Virus record (IMG/VR): IMGVR_UViG_3300042295_000781
Span: 1-41,625 of that record
Source: a virus
Reading direction: 5' to 3' (one strand)
Length of the DNA stretch: 41,625 nucleotides
Shown here: positions 32,979 to 40,101 of the stretch, piece after piece
Numbering within the stretch: the first letter of the stretch is position 1
Layout: each line of letters starts with the position of its first letter
Notes under the pieces: generated by a model
What the model was told of the DNA's origin: nothing
Databases searched by the model: none
The model's input: only the letters and a program-made list of their open reading frames with translations
Position numbers and translations under genes: made by a program

Positions 32979-33642
32979 CGAGATACTTCCTCGCAATCAC
33001 AAGCATGGCGTCTGCGGTCTGTTCCAGTCCGTGCTGTTTCTTCGCGGCTGCCACCGCGTCATAGACCACCTGACGGGCTTCGAAGGTCATGAGCACGTTG
33101 AACGGCACCATATCGGCCAGCGGCGGCGGTTCGTCCTGGCTGGGCGCAGGCTCGTCACTAGCTGGTGCTGGTTCTTCGTCGGGTTCTTCGTCGGCCTGTG
33201 CTGGTGCCGGGTTGTTGACCTGCTCCAGCTTGGACAGCTCGGCCAGCGCGCTCATTTCTAGCGCGTCGAATTCGGACTGGCTGAAACCGGTCGAGGTGAT
33301 GTCGCCCAGGCCTTCCATGATCGCCGAGAGTTCGTCCGCCAGCTTGGCATCGTCCCAGTCGGCGAATGTCGCGGTCTTGTTGTCGGCGATCCTGAGCGCC
33401 CTGACCTGATCGGGGCTCAGGTCTTTGGCTACATGCACCGGCACGGTCTTGAGTTTCAGCAACTGCGCGGCAGCGTGTCGGCTGTGACCGGCAACGATTA
33501 CCCCATCAGAGTCCACGACAATCGGCTGACGCCAGCCGAATGACTTGATCGACTCGGCCACCTTCTCTGCGGCGTTCCTGAGCACTCGCGGATTGTTCGG
33601 GTAAGGCCTAATTTTTGACAGCGGCCAGTCTTCGATCAGCAT
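32971..33642 (-). CDS. ParB-domain protein with acidic linker, first gene of the late operon, 223 aa
   Basis: A ParB/Srx domain at the N-terminus (WPLSKIRPYPNNPRVL, SFGWRQPIVVDSDGVIVAGH, then SRHAAAQLL), of the kind usually fused to phage DNA methyltransferases. A helical part (VRALRIADNKTATFADWDDA) and an acidic Pro/Glu/Asp linker (about 140-175) follow. A last helical segment of about 45 residues has no methylase motifs. It overlaps the cupin gene by eight bases. It differs from the second ParB protein (30599-31111) in linker and tail. Confidence 0.87.
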   Translation of the reverse strand: MLIEDWPLSKIRPYPNNPRVLRNAAEKVAESIKSFGWRQPIVVDSDGVIVAGHSRHAAAQLLKLKTVPVHVAKDLSPDQVRALRIADNKTATFADWDDAKLADELSAIMEGLGDITSTGFSQSEFDALEMSALAELSKLEQVNNPAPAQADEEPDEEPAPASDEPAPSQDEPPPLADMVPFNVLMTFEARQVVYDAVAAAKKQHGLEQTADAMLVIARKYLDA

Positions 33643-33660
33643 ACGGGCTTCGGCTCCAGT

Positions 33661-33677
33661 GACAACTCAAGGTTGTC
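33661..33677 (-). promoter_or_regulatory. Short hairpin in the leader of the late operon
   Basis: GACAAC and GTTGTC pair around a 5-base loop directly upstream of the first gene's ribosome site (TGGAG), just downstream of the promoter -10. It could be an operator or a translational control element. Confidence 0.4.
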
Positions 33678-33679
33678 GC

Positions 33680-33708
33680 ATTGTATGCTGGTTTATTACG
33701 TTGTACAA
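33680..33708 (-). promoter_or_regulatory. Late-operon promoter overlapped by the TTACGTTGTA motif
   Basis: Minus strand: TTGTAC (33703-33708), 17-bp spacer, TACAAT (33680-33685). The motif TTACGTTGTAC (33696-33706, one arm mismatch from TTAC-GTT-GTAA) covers the -35. This is the best promoter in front of the ParB-cassette, terminase and virion genes. Confidence 0.6.
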
Positions 33709-33744
33709 CTTGGCAATATGTTGTCGTTTTCTGGCAACGATTTG

Positions 33745-33785
33745 CCTATATTCCAAATAGGAATATAGGAAGCGTTCTATATTCC
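33745..33785. repeat. Perfect 10-bp inverted repeat with a third half-copy
   Basis: CCTATATTCC (33745-33754) and GGAATATAGG (33760-33769) form a perfect inverted repeat with a 5-base centre. A third CTATATTCC lies at 33777-33785. Being upstream of the late promoter and away from any gene, it could bind an activator of late transcription. Confidence 0.6.
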
Positions 33786-33900
33786 AAAACCGTGCAATAG
33801 CCTGTGCCTATCCAAAACAGACTTTCAATAGCTCCCACTAGTTTTTGATCGGGGTCGCGCGTCACCCGCGCGGCTGGGTTTCTGGAGGTACCTACAACAC

Positions 33901-34680
33901 TCAAACCAAAAACATTAGCTCTGCGCCTTTGGATACATTATCTTTTGCCCACAATGGCCTTAGATTGCTCATGCACCAGCATTTGCGCCACTGCTCAAAA
34001 TCACTAAGGTCAAATGCCGCTTTTGGGATAATGTGGTCAATGTGTATATCCCCTTGATTGAATGCATCCCACGTCATTCCATCAACAAACTGTCGTTCAA
34101 TATGCTGTCTTAGCTGAGCCGCTGTGTATCCAAGATTACGAAACGACGCCCTTGAACCGGATTTCATTTTTATTGCCGCCCTTAAATCTGCGGATAGCTG
34201 GCGACATTGGTTTTTTATGCGACTGGCTGCAGCATAATCCATATCAAGTTTTTTTCTTACATGATGCCTTTGCAATTCAGTAAGACCTGGCTTTTGCCAT
34301 AACCAGCAAACAGCCACTCCAAGTTCAATGCGTTTTTTTGTTTTTTGAACAATTGATCTAAGGCGCTGATTTTCTGCAAACTGCTGGTCGAGACTATAGC
34401 GCTTTGCAAATTTTTCTGCCGCACTTAAGCCCGGCCTTTCCCATAACCAGCAAACACCATCATGCCCGGTTACTCGTTTCTTTGGTAATTGCTTCGGCTT
34501 TTTTGTTTGCGCCTTAAATGCCTGATATTCGTCCCATGATGCAAAGCCTTTGGACAATGCTGATTTGTGACGCTTGGCTTCGCGTTCTTTGGCTAAGTCG
34601 CGTTTGTTTTGTTCGCCTTTAGCCTTGAGTCGCTCACGATAACGGCGAGTTCGCAGAGTTGAGGATTTAAGAATATCCAT
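33901..34680 (-). CDS. HNH endonuclease with a duplicated VCWLW module, 259 aa
   Basis: The C-terminal HNH nuclease has IHIDHIIPK (His213, Asp215, His216), MSNLRPLWAKDN (Asn239) and a Cys pair before it (CWC). Ahead of it two units, at about 75-113 and 123-161, each open with VCWLW(E/Q)(R/K)PGL and continue as a basic helix: an internal duplication with a 48-residue period. The N-terminal 60 residues are highly basic. The start is the ATG at 34680 with AAAGGA upstream, inside a small hairpin. It stands alone between operons, as free-standing homing-type endonucleases often do. Confidence 0.88.
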   Translation of the reverse strand: MDILKSSTLRTRRYRERLKAKGEQNKRDLAKEREAKRHKSALSKGFASWDEYQAFKAQTKKPKQLPKKRVTGHDGVCWLWERPGLSAAEKFAKRYSLDQQFAENQRLRSIVQKTKKRIELGVAVCWLWQKPGLTELQRHHVRKKLDMDYAAASRIKNQCRQLSADLRAAIKMKSGSRASFRNLGYTAAQLRQHIERQFVDGMTWDAFNQGDIHIDHIIPKAAFDLSDFEQWRKCWCMSNLRPLWAKDNVSKGAELMFLV

Positions 34681-35085
34681 CGAAGTCCTTTCGATAGCCC
34701 GAGAAAATATCGGGAAGGCAGTGGACTTTGCTGCTTTTCGGATGGCCGTCCTATCCCGATGAATTGAATTATACACGATACCGCTTGAATACAGCCCCGT
34801 GGCTGGGCTTTCGCGGTCGTGTTGGTGTCTGGATATGTCCGCGCATTTCGGCGCGCTGTAGCGCCCTGTTTCCACCAGGCCGGATTGGGCAGGACAGTGC
34901 AACAGTGCATCGAGTGCATCAGGTCGCCTATATTACCCCCCACCCCCCTCCTGATACCTCTACCTATACCCTTTCCCTATACCCCCCTTATTTATTACTA
35001 CATACATACACTGGTTTACCTTTAGGTATAAGTATATGATTATTAAGGAAAAAATCAGTGCATCAACCTCAGTGCAACGTGCAAC
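34681..35085. other. 405-bp gene-poor stretch with iteron-like repeats; candidate replication origin
   Basis: No credible gene is found here. AGTGCA(T/A)C occurs at 34896-34903, 34904-34911, 34913-34920, 35056-35063 and 35070-35077, with a related GTGCAAC to 35084. Between the two clusters lies a C-run tract (34935-34951, 34982-34987; G-rich on the other strand), followed by about 60 bp of AT-rich DNA (34988-35052). Iterons beside an AT-rich segment and next to the primase operon would fit an origin. The HNH promoter also lies in this stretch. Confidence 0.45.
34768..34773 (-). promoter_or_regulatory. Consensus -10 hexamer for the HNH gene
   Basis: The minus strand reads TATAAT about 90 bases upstream of the HNH start. 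No convincing -35 is present at 16-18 bp, so the promoter is weak or needs an activator. Confidence 0.4.
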
Positions 35086-35433
35086 CTATGGTTGCCCTAT
35101 CTGGGGTGGAAGCAAATGAATTACCTTACCATTGCTGCGATACCCAGGTTTTCCGGTGCATTTTGGAAGTGCATGCCCAACCAAAGTTAGATCGCCCATT
35201 GTTGCCTGTCCTGAATCAATTGCTGCCCATACCTGACTTGCTGTCATGCGCTTGCTTAAGGGTTGGGTGAAATCGAAATGCTGGCGTATCCGATTTGCCA
35301 TAGCCTCAATTGCAGTTGAGTGCGTTGGCTTTGTATTGGCAAGGCGTTGAAAAGATGAGACGACTTTTTCTGCTGTAACTTCGTCTATTCCTTGAGCAAT
35401 GCAGGCTAAAAAAACGGCTTTAGAGGGTAACAT
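35086..35433 (-). CDS. Unknown protein beside the candidate origin, 115 aa
   Basis: The product is 115 residues and helical in its first half (CIAQGIDEVTAEKVVSSFQR, IEAMANRIRQHF). A central MTASQVWAAIDSGQ and a more beta-like end (LVGHALPKCTGKPGYRSNGK) follow. The ATG has AAGGA five bases upstream. The gene starts after the terminator of the primase operon, so it must have its own promoter; none is clear. The iteron-like repeats begin at its stop codon. A role in replication, for example origin binding, is only suggested by position. Confidence 0.65.
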   Translation of the reverse strand: MLPSKAVFLACIAQGIDEVTAEKVVSSFQRLANTKPTHSTAIEAMANRIRQHFDFTQPLSKRMTASQVWAAIDSGQATMGDLTLVGHALPKCTGKPGYRSNGKVIHLLPPQIGQP

Positions 35434-35474
35434 GGTATTCCTTAGTGTAGTTAATCGTGCACTGAGGATAACAT

Positions 35475-35500
35475 AAAAAAAGCCCGCTCGCGGCGGGCTT
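35475..35500 (-). terminator. Rho-independent terminator after the primase-helicase gene
   Basis: Minus strand: AAGCCCGC, 5-base loop, GCGGGCTT, then T5, with seven T in all. It lies three bases after the primase stop and ends the early leftward transcript. Confidence 0.9.
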
Positions 35501-35502
35501 GG

Positions 35503-37758
35503 TCAAAAATGCTGGGAAATTGGAGGCGGCACCCTGGCCTGAGATTTGCCGTTACTTCGCCTATGTTGCCCTCCATTCAGTTCCTGCACGATCTGCCCGG
35601 CTTGGGTCACATCCGATCTGGTGGGGCGGTCGAAGCCCAGCTCGTTCATGATGTCGGTGGCCGTCATCCAACGCCACATAGACTCATGCGCCTCCCAATC
35701 CAGCCGTGTTTGCAAGCGCTCACGTATGGGGTCTAGCACCTCATGCGTCTTATTATGATCATTGAGCATGGCCATCTCGACGGGCGATAAAAACCACGTC
35801 TCGCCCTTGAGGTACAGGGCTTCATAGACTTCAGCCCAGATTTGCTGCATATCCAGCGAATGATCGTGGTCGATGGATTTACACGATATTGTCCAATATC
35901 TGCGGTTGCCGGTCGGGTCATGCAGGAACTGGCGAGGGTTCACACTGGCGAAGAATACCGTCCGCCTGGCGTATTCGCTCTCTAGCTTCGCATACGGCCT
36001 GCGCAGGCTGTCGCGGTCACGGGTCAGGAATGATTTGAGCTGGGCGATGTCGGATTTGCGGAACGTTGCATCCAGCTCGCCTAGCTCCACAATCCAGTTA
36101 GAAAGCACGGTTTTTACGCTGTCCTTGTCGTCTGGTCGCAGAGTCAGGCCATCGGCGATCACGCCCAAGTCAGCCGGTGCTAGGGATTTGAACCACTTCG
36201 TCTTGCCCAGATATTGATCGCCCTGGAGTACCAGCACGCCATGCGCTGATACGCCGGTCGGTCGGAATACGGCAGCGACTGCGCTGATCATCCAGCGCTG
36301 CATCATGGCGATCTTGAGCTCAAGGATGCGCTCGTCGTGAGTCTCGCCATCGGCATGGATGGTGTTGTAAAAATCCCGAAGCCTGCTGGTGCCGTCCCAT
36401 GGCTTGCTCTGGATCCAGACGGCCACCGGGTTGTATTGGTTTTGATCGCCAAGATAGCCCAGAAAGCCCTGCAACGAACCGACTGGAATCTGGAAGCGGT
36501 TGCAGGCGCTCTCGAACCACGCCAGCGAAGCGTTGGCCTTGTTGTCGATGCTGAACGATGCGTTCGGGATAAGCAATTCGAGGTCTTTGCGGATCACGTT
36601 GTATCGCACCACCACGCCCAACCGGCGGCGCGCTTCCTCGATGTTCTCGATGGTCGCAATAGGCTTGCCTTTGCCGTTGATGTCCGGGAACGGGCTGAAC
36701 CAGTCAATGGCGGCGGGGGGTGTCGCAGGGCGCTCAGCCGGTACGTTGTCGTTCGCTGGCTGGGGTGACAAAAACTGTCGCACCGCTTCGATGCCCTCCA
36801 GATTGTGGAGGTCGTTGAAATCGGTCGGCTTGCTGTCGAGGTTTTTGAAGTCCGGTATCACCAAGGCAGCGCCGATTTCACGCGCGGCGCGTGTGGCGTA
36901 GTGAACGCCAGGGTTCTCGATTGTGTTGGGCTTGTCGGGTGTGGGTACAGTCCAGCGGTCGTTGTCGGCAGCGATGACGATCTTGGCGGTCGGGAATTTG
37001 GCGCGAATGCGCTCGGCGACTGATGGCAGGTTGCCTGCATCGAACGCCACGATGGCCGGGCAGCCGGTGGCTTCGTGGATACTGGCGCAGGTGGCATACC
37101 CTTCGCCGATGTAGATAGTAGGCTGCTGATCGTCCTCGGCGGGTTTGCCGATAGGGTAGAAACAGCCGCGCTTTTTGCCACCGGGCAGAAAATCCTTGTC
37201 GCGGTCTAGGGCAGGCTCACGTGATGGCAGGATCGCTTGCAGACTGACAATTTTCCTGCCGTCACGCACGGGCACCAGCAAGGCATTCTCAACGACTACC
37301 TCGCCGTTGGGGGTCGTCTTGCGCCACGTGGCGGTGCGCAGGCCGTGCGACTGAATGCCCTTGCGGGTCAGGTACGGGTGAGTGGTGCAGGGCTCGGCAG
37401 CGTCCCACATGATACCTGCCAACTCGGCGGCGGCTTTGTGCGCTTCGTCCTGAATTGCCCTGCGGTATTCCTCATTTTTGCGCCTGCGCTGCTCGATAGC
37501 TTCGCGCTCGGCGGGTGTGATCTCGGCAGGCGACTTCGCGCACCACGTTAACTGAATGCCGCGCTTCCAGCATCCGAATTCGCCAGCGGGGATGCCATCG
37601 GTGTAGAGAATGTACCAGCCGGTGAGTGCGCTTCGGCGGTCTTCATCTACGCTGAATCGCTGGATTTTTTGCGCGTCCGGTTTGATCTCGCCAGTGAATT
37701 TAAGACCGGCCTGCGCCATGGCGGCGCGGAATTGTTCGATGATGTCGTGGATATGCAT
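35503..37758 (-). CDS. Primase-helicase: Toprim domain plus VapE-type P-loop helicase, 751 aa
   Basis: Replicative protein with two activities. The N-terminal third has a Toprim primase domain: TIYIGEGYATCASIHEATGC with Glu219, AIVAFDAGNL with Asp240, and IVIAADND with Asp265/Asp267. The C-terminal half is a VapE/D5-like P-loop helicase with GDQYLGKT at 513-520, followed by the conserved VELGELDATFRKSDIAQLKS, RDSLRRPYAKLESEYARRTV and NRRYWTI segments. No CHC2 zinc finger is obvious at the N-terminus. It ends the early operon. It would unwind and prime the phage DNA, largely replacing host DnaG and DnaB. Confidence 0.93.
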   Translation of the reverse strand: MHIHDIIEQFRAAMAQAGLKFTGEIKPDAQKIQRFSVDEDRRSALTGWYILYTDGIPAGEFGCWKRGIQLTWCAKSPAEITPAEREAIEQRRRKNEEYRRAIQDEAHKAAAELAGIMWDAAEPCTTHPYLTRKGIQSHGLRTATWRKTTPNGEVVVENALLVPVRDGRKIVSLQAILPSREPALDRDKDFLPGGKKRGCFYPIGKPAEDDQQPTIYIGEGYATCASIHEATGCPAIVAFDAGNLPSVAERIRAKFPTAKIVIAADNDRWTVPTPDKPNTIENPGVHYATRAAREIGAALVIPDFKNLDSKPTDFNDLHNLEGIEAVRQFLSPQPANDNVPAERPATPPAAIDWFSPFPDINGKGKPIATIENIEEARRRLGVVVRYNVIRKDLELLIPNASFSIDNKANASLAWFESACNRFQIPVGSLQGFLGYLGDQNQYNPVAVWIQSKPWDGTSRLRDFYNTIHADGETHDERILELKIAMMQRWMISAVAAVFRPTGVSAHGVLVLQGDQYLGKTKWFKSLAPADLGVIADGLTLRPDDKDSVKTVLSNWIVELGELDATFRKSDIAQLKSFLTRDRDSLRRPYAKLESEYARRTVFFASVNPRQFLHDPTGNRRYWTISCKSIDHDHSLDMQQIWAEVYEALYLKGETWFLSPVEMAMLNDHNKTHEVLDPIRERLQTRLDWEAHESMWRWMTATDIMNELGFDRPTRSDVTQAGQIVQELNGGQHRRSNGKSQARVPPPISQHF

Positions 37759-37764
37759 ACGCCC

Positions 37765-38013
37765 TCACGCAAGGACGTGGTGAATTGCATTGCCGGCATG
37801 TTCCCCGCAAAGCTCCCATGCGACAGACCAGGCACGGACTTGCGCGTCGGTGGTCGGATGATTCCAGACCACCACCAGCTTGCCGCTCCGGTCATCGGTT
37901 GAATTGACCAGCGCGTGCATCTGCGCTGCATCGAGGTGCAGGATCGAGCACACGATCCTAAAGGCTTTTTCCAGGCGCTCGATGCGCCACTGCTCCCTAG
38001 CTCTGATTTCCAT
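37765..38013 (-). CDS. Small protein upstream of the primase, 82 aa
   Basis: The start is chosen at the ATG at 38013 (MEIRAREQWRIERLEKAFRI) because GGAGAGG lies just upstream; the frame is open nine codons further. The first half is a charged helix. A central segment DDRSGKLVVVWNHPTTDAQV and a C-terminal AWELCGEHAGNAIHHVLA follow. It lies six bases before the primase start and may assist it. Family not recognised. Confidence 0.65.
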   Translation of the reverse strand: MEIRAREQWRIERLEKAFRIVCSILHLDAAQMHALVNSTDDRSGKLVVVWNHPTTDAQVRAWSVAWELCGEHAGNAIHHVLA

Positions 38014-38085
38014 ATAAAACCCTCTCCGAGCGCTACACATGAAAACACCCCAGCCGCGCCCAGTAAGCAGGGGTGAATAGATTGG

Positions 38086-38295
38086 TCAGGACTTCTTACG
38101 CAGTGCGTCCTTGAGCATCCCCAACTGCCTGGCCGGGATGTGCCGGTGTGGGTCTTTGAGAAGCCAGCCGCGCACCGTTCCCTCGCGGATGTGCAGTATC
38201 TCAGCGATCCTGCGCATCCTGGCGATGTTCGTAGGCTCAGGTAATCCGCTAAGGATTTGCCTGAGTTCGTCCTGTCGTTGTTTAGAATCAGTCAT
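38086..38295 (-). CDS. Small Cro-like helix-turn-helix protein, 69 aa
   Basis: The product (from the ATG at 38295) has IARMRRIAEILHIREGTVRG, a helix-turn-helix with the second helix starting at REGTVRGW, and a basic end (DALRKKS). A GTG at 38319 overlaps the methyltransferase stop (GTGA) and would add eight residues. The ATG lies seven bases after a TATAAT, so a leaderless message is also possible. The palindrome ATAC-GTT-GTAA overlaps this point. That makes the protein a good candidate for the repressor acting on all four copies of that motif. Confidence 0.75.
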   Translation of the reverse strand: MTDSKQRQDELRQILSGLPEPTNIARMRRIAEILHIREGTVRGWLLKDPHRHIPARQLGMLKDALRKKS

Positions 38296-38301
38296 GAAGT
38301 A

Positions 38302-38315
38302 ATTATACGTTGTAA
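38302..38315 (-). promoter_or_regulatory. TATAAT -10 and ATACGTTGTAA motif in front of the HTH gene
   Basis: The minus strand carries TATAAT (38302-38307) overlapped by the motif copy at 38305-38315, inside the join between the methyltransferase and HTH genes. No good -35 is visible. It fits an autoregulated, weak internal promoter. Confidence 0.45.
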
Positions 38316-39890
38316 TCACTGGCCTATGGGGCTGTAATTATTTTGCGCCACCAGAATGACCACGGATACACCTGTGCCTTGGAATTCCTTATCGTAGGGA
38401 CCATGCCAGGCCAGGTTCATGCCGGGCAGTTCCAGAATAAGGCTCCGATTCTTGGCGCCAGATGGCAGGATCGCTACCAGCCGCCCACCAGGCTTGACCA
38501 GACTGGCAGCGCGTTCCAAGTGCGCCTGCCACCGGCCTTGGTCGAACGGTGGGTTCATCACTATACGGTCGAAGCGCTCGGCAAACTGGTGTGCTAGAAA
38601 ATCAGCTTCGATGCAGGTCTTGCCCTTGGCTTGAAGCACCTTGCAGTGCAGCTTGCTCAGCTCCACGCATACGGTGTGACCGGGCAGAATGTCCGCTAGG
38701 CCGCCTTGGCCTGCGCTGGGCTCCAGCACGGTGTGGGTATCGCCGATCTCGGCCAGCTCTACAGCGATCTTGGCCAGGCTTGGTGGGGTAGGGTAATACT
38801 GGTGCGATTTGTGGTCGGGTACGCATCCGCTGTTGATGATCTCATCGAGCACATCGGTGGGGTCGTAGTCGAAGTGGTAGCAGTCATTATCCCGGACACC
38901 GCCCATGCTCTCGATGACCTGGCGCGCTTGCTGCTCGACGTGTTTGTCAACCTCCGCGCGCCAGAATGACCACTTGTTGTTGTATTTGTCGCGCTTGAAC
39001 TCATACAACCGGTTGATCACGGCGAACGGCAACGGGCGCATGATCGCGGCCACGGCCTTGGCCTTGCGCTCCGGGCGCTTCCTGAATTGGCTGGGAATGG
39101 CGAGCGGGTAAAGCTGGGCGAGCACACAATTCAGACGCCAGGCCATGTCTGGGTGTACTTCAAGGTGCGCGGTGCCTTTCTTGTACAAGCGCATCCGTAG
39201 CGCGCCACCGTCAACCGTTACCCATTGCCCCCAGTTACGTTTCAGGGTGTCTATCAGGCTCGATGTGGCTGTCCACTTCGGTTCGTCGCGTCCCATGAAT
39301 TTGGCGATCACCGCGCGCAGGTCGTTGATGTATCCAGCGCGGCCATGGTTCGTGCTGTAGTAGCTGTTGAGCACGAAGCCGATGATCATACGCCTGCCGA
39401 AGCCCTCCGGGGCGTTAGTCACGTGCTCACCGGACAGGTTGCGAAAAATGCCATCGACACGCTCGGCCAGAAACTGGCTGCGCTTGCTCAGCAAGTCCGT
39501 GAGCGTTGCCCGGACAGTCTCGGCGGTAAATTCCGGCGCTTTGTGTTCGCTGATGGTTTTGTGCCACTCGTCACGGCGCGCCTGGGGCATGTAATCGAGC
39601 ACATCGGTGAGCTGGAGCGCCTTGCTCCAGTAACCGGAATTGAGTGCGGCGACGGCGCGTTGTGCGTTGAATAGCTCGCTGACCGATGGCGCGCTGTGAT
39701 GTCGGTCACGCACCTTGGCCGCCTCCAGAAAGTAGTGAACGGTCTCAGCGACTTCGCCCGTTACCGTTTCGGACAGCGACAGGATGCGGGCTTTGGTGGC
39801 GTCGTATTGACCGATCAGTGAGTCCAAAACGCTGGTAGATACCGGTGCAAAAAATGTGGATTCATCGTCCACGAGTTCGAATTGATTCAT
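38316..39890 (-). CDS. DUF4942 protein with N6-adenine-type DNA methyltransferase domain, 524 aa
   Basis: The C-terminal domain is a gamma-like amino-methyltransferase. Motif I is EPSAGQGG at 390-397, motif IV is NPPF at 446-449, and ASLVKPGGRLVAILPSG follows, pointing to N6-adenine (or N4-cytosine) methylation. The N-terminal 350 residues match DUF4942, found fused to such domains in phages and conjugative elements, and are mostly helical with basic patches. AAGGA lies six bases before the ATG. No partner restriction enzyme is seen. It may protect phage DNA or mark it for replication or packaging. Confidence 0.9.
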   Translation of the reverse strand: MNQFELVDDESTFFAPVSTSVLDSLIGQYDATKARILSLSETVTGEVAETVHYFLEAAKVRDRHHSAPSVSELFNAQRAVAALNSGYWSKALQLTDVLDYMPQARRDEWHKTISEHKAPEFTAETVRATLTDLLSKRSQFLAERVDGIFRNLSGEHVTNAPEGFGRRMIIGFVLNSYYSTNHGRAGYINDLRAVIAKFMGRDEPKWTATSSLIDTLKRNWGQWVTVDGGALRMRLYKKGTAHLEVHPDMAWRLNCVLAQLYPLAIPSQFRKRPERKAKAVAAIMRPLPFAVINRLYEFKRDKYNNKWSFWRAEVDKHVEQQARQVIESMGGVRDNDCYHFDYDPTDVLDEIINSGCVPDHKSHQYYPTPPSLAKIAVELAEIGDTHTVLEPSAGQGGLADILPGHTVCVELSKLHCKVLQAKGKTCIEADFLAHQFAERFDRIVMNPPFDQGRWQAHLERAASLVKPGGRLVAILPSGAKNRSLILELPGMNLAWHGPYDKEFQGTGVSVVILVAQNNYSPIGQ

Positions 39891-40057
39891 TATTTTCCTT
39901 GGTGGTGCCCCGGAACCGCCGGGGCGGCGGTACAGCTCTCCTTAGTAGTTACAGCCTATTTGTCCTTTCTCTAATTTGCTGGCAGGCTCCAGAATGGACT
40001 AACCGGCCTGGTCCTGAACTGCACAACGTCACATCGGCTGATTGTGACGCTCCATAG
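39891..40057 (-). promoter_or_regulatory. Long structured leader of the methyltransferase gene
   Basis: About 170 bases separate the promoter at 40071-40098 from the start codon. Two stems are visible: GCCCCGG/CCGGGGC with a 5-base loop a few bases before the ribosome site, and CGTCAC/GTGACG with an 11-base loop near 40027-40049. Neither is followed by a T run. Post-transcriptional control is possible but not shown. Confidence 0.4.
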
Positions 40058-40098
40058 TTACAACGTAAACAGTATAGCAAATGCACAAAGCAGTGCAA
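40058..40098 (-). promoter_or_regulatory. Leftward promoter with TTACGTTGTAA palindrome, before the methyltransferase
   Basis: Minus strand: TTGCAC (40093-40098), 16 bp, TATACT (40071-40076), followed by the perfect palindrome TTAC-GTT-GTAA (40058-40068) at the expected transcription start. It lies just after the VRR-NUC stop codon and drives the methyltransferase-HTH-primase block. Confidence 0.65.
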
Positions 40099-40101
40099 GT
40101 G

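Noticed and set aside
32349-33092. 247-codon rightward frame opposite the cupin and ParB genes
   Set aside because: Shadow of GC-rich coding DNA; no recognisable domain.
30599-33642. ParB genes as a plasmid-type partition system
   Set aside because: No ParA or parS-like sites; the gene order with PAPS reductase points to IbrA/IbrB-like function.
33841-33900. GC-rich stem (GCGCG...CGCGC) after the HNH gene as a terminator
   Set aside because: No T run on either strand after the stem; kept only as unexplained structure.
35035-35118. 27-codon rightward frame in the iteron region with AAGGA-like sequence near it
   Set aside because: Overlaps the end of a leftward gene and has no credible start site of its own or conserved pattern.
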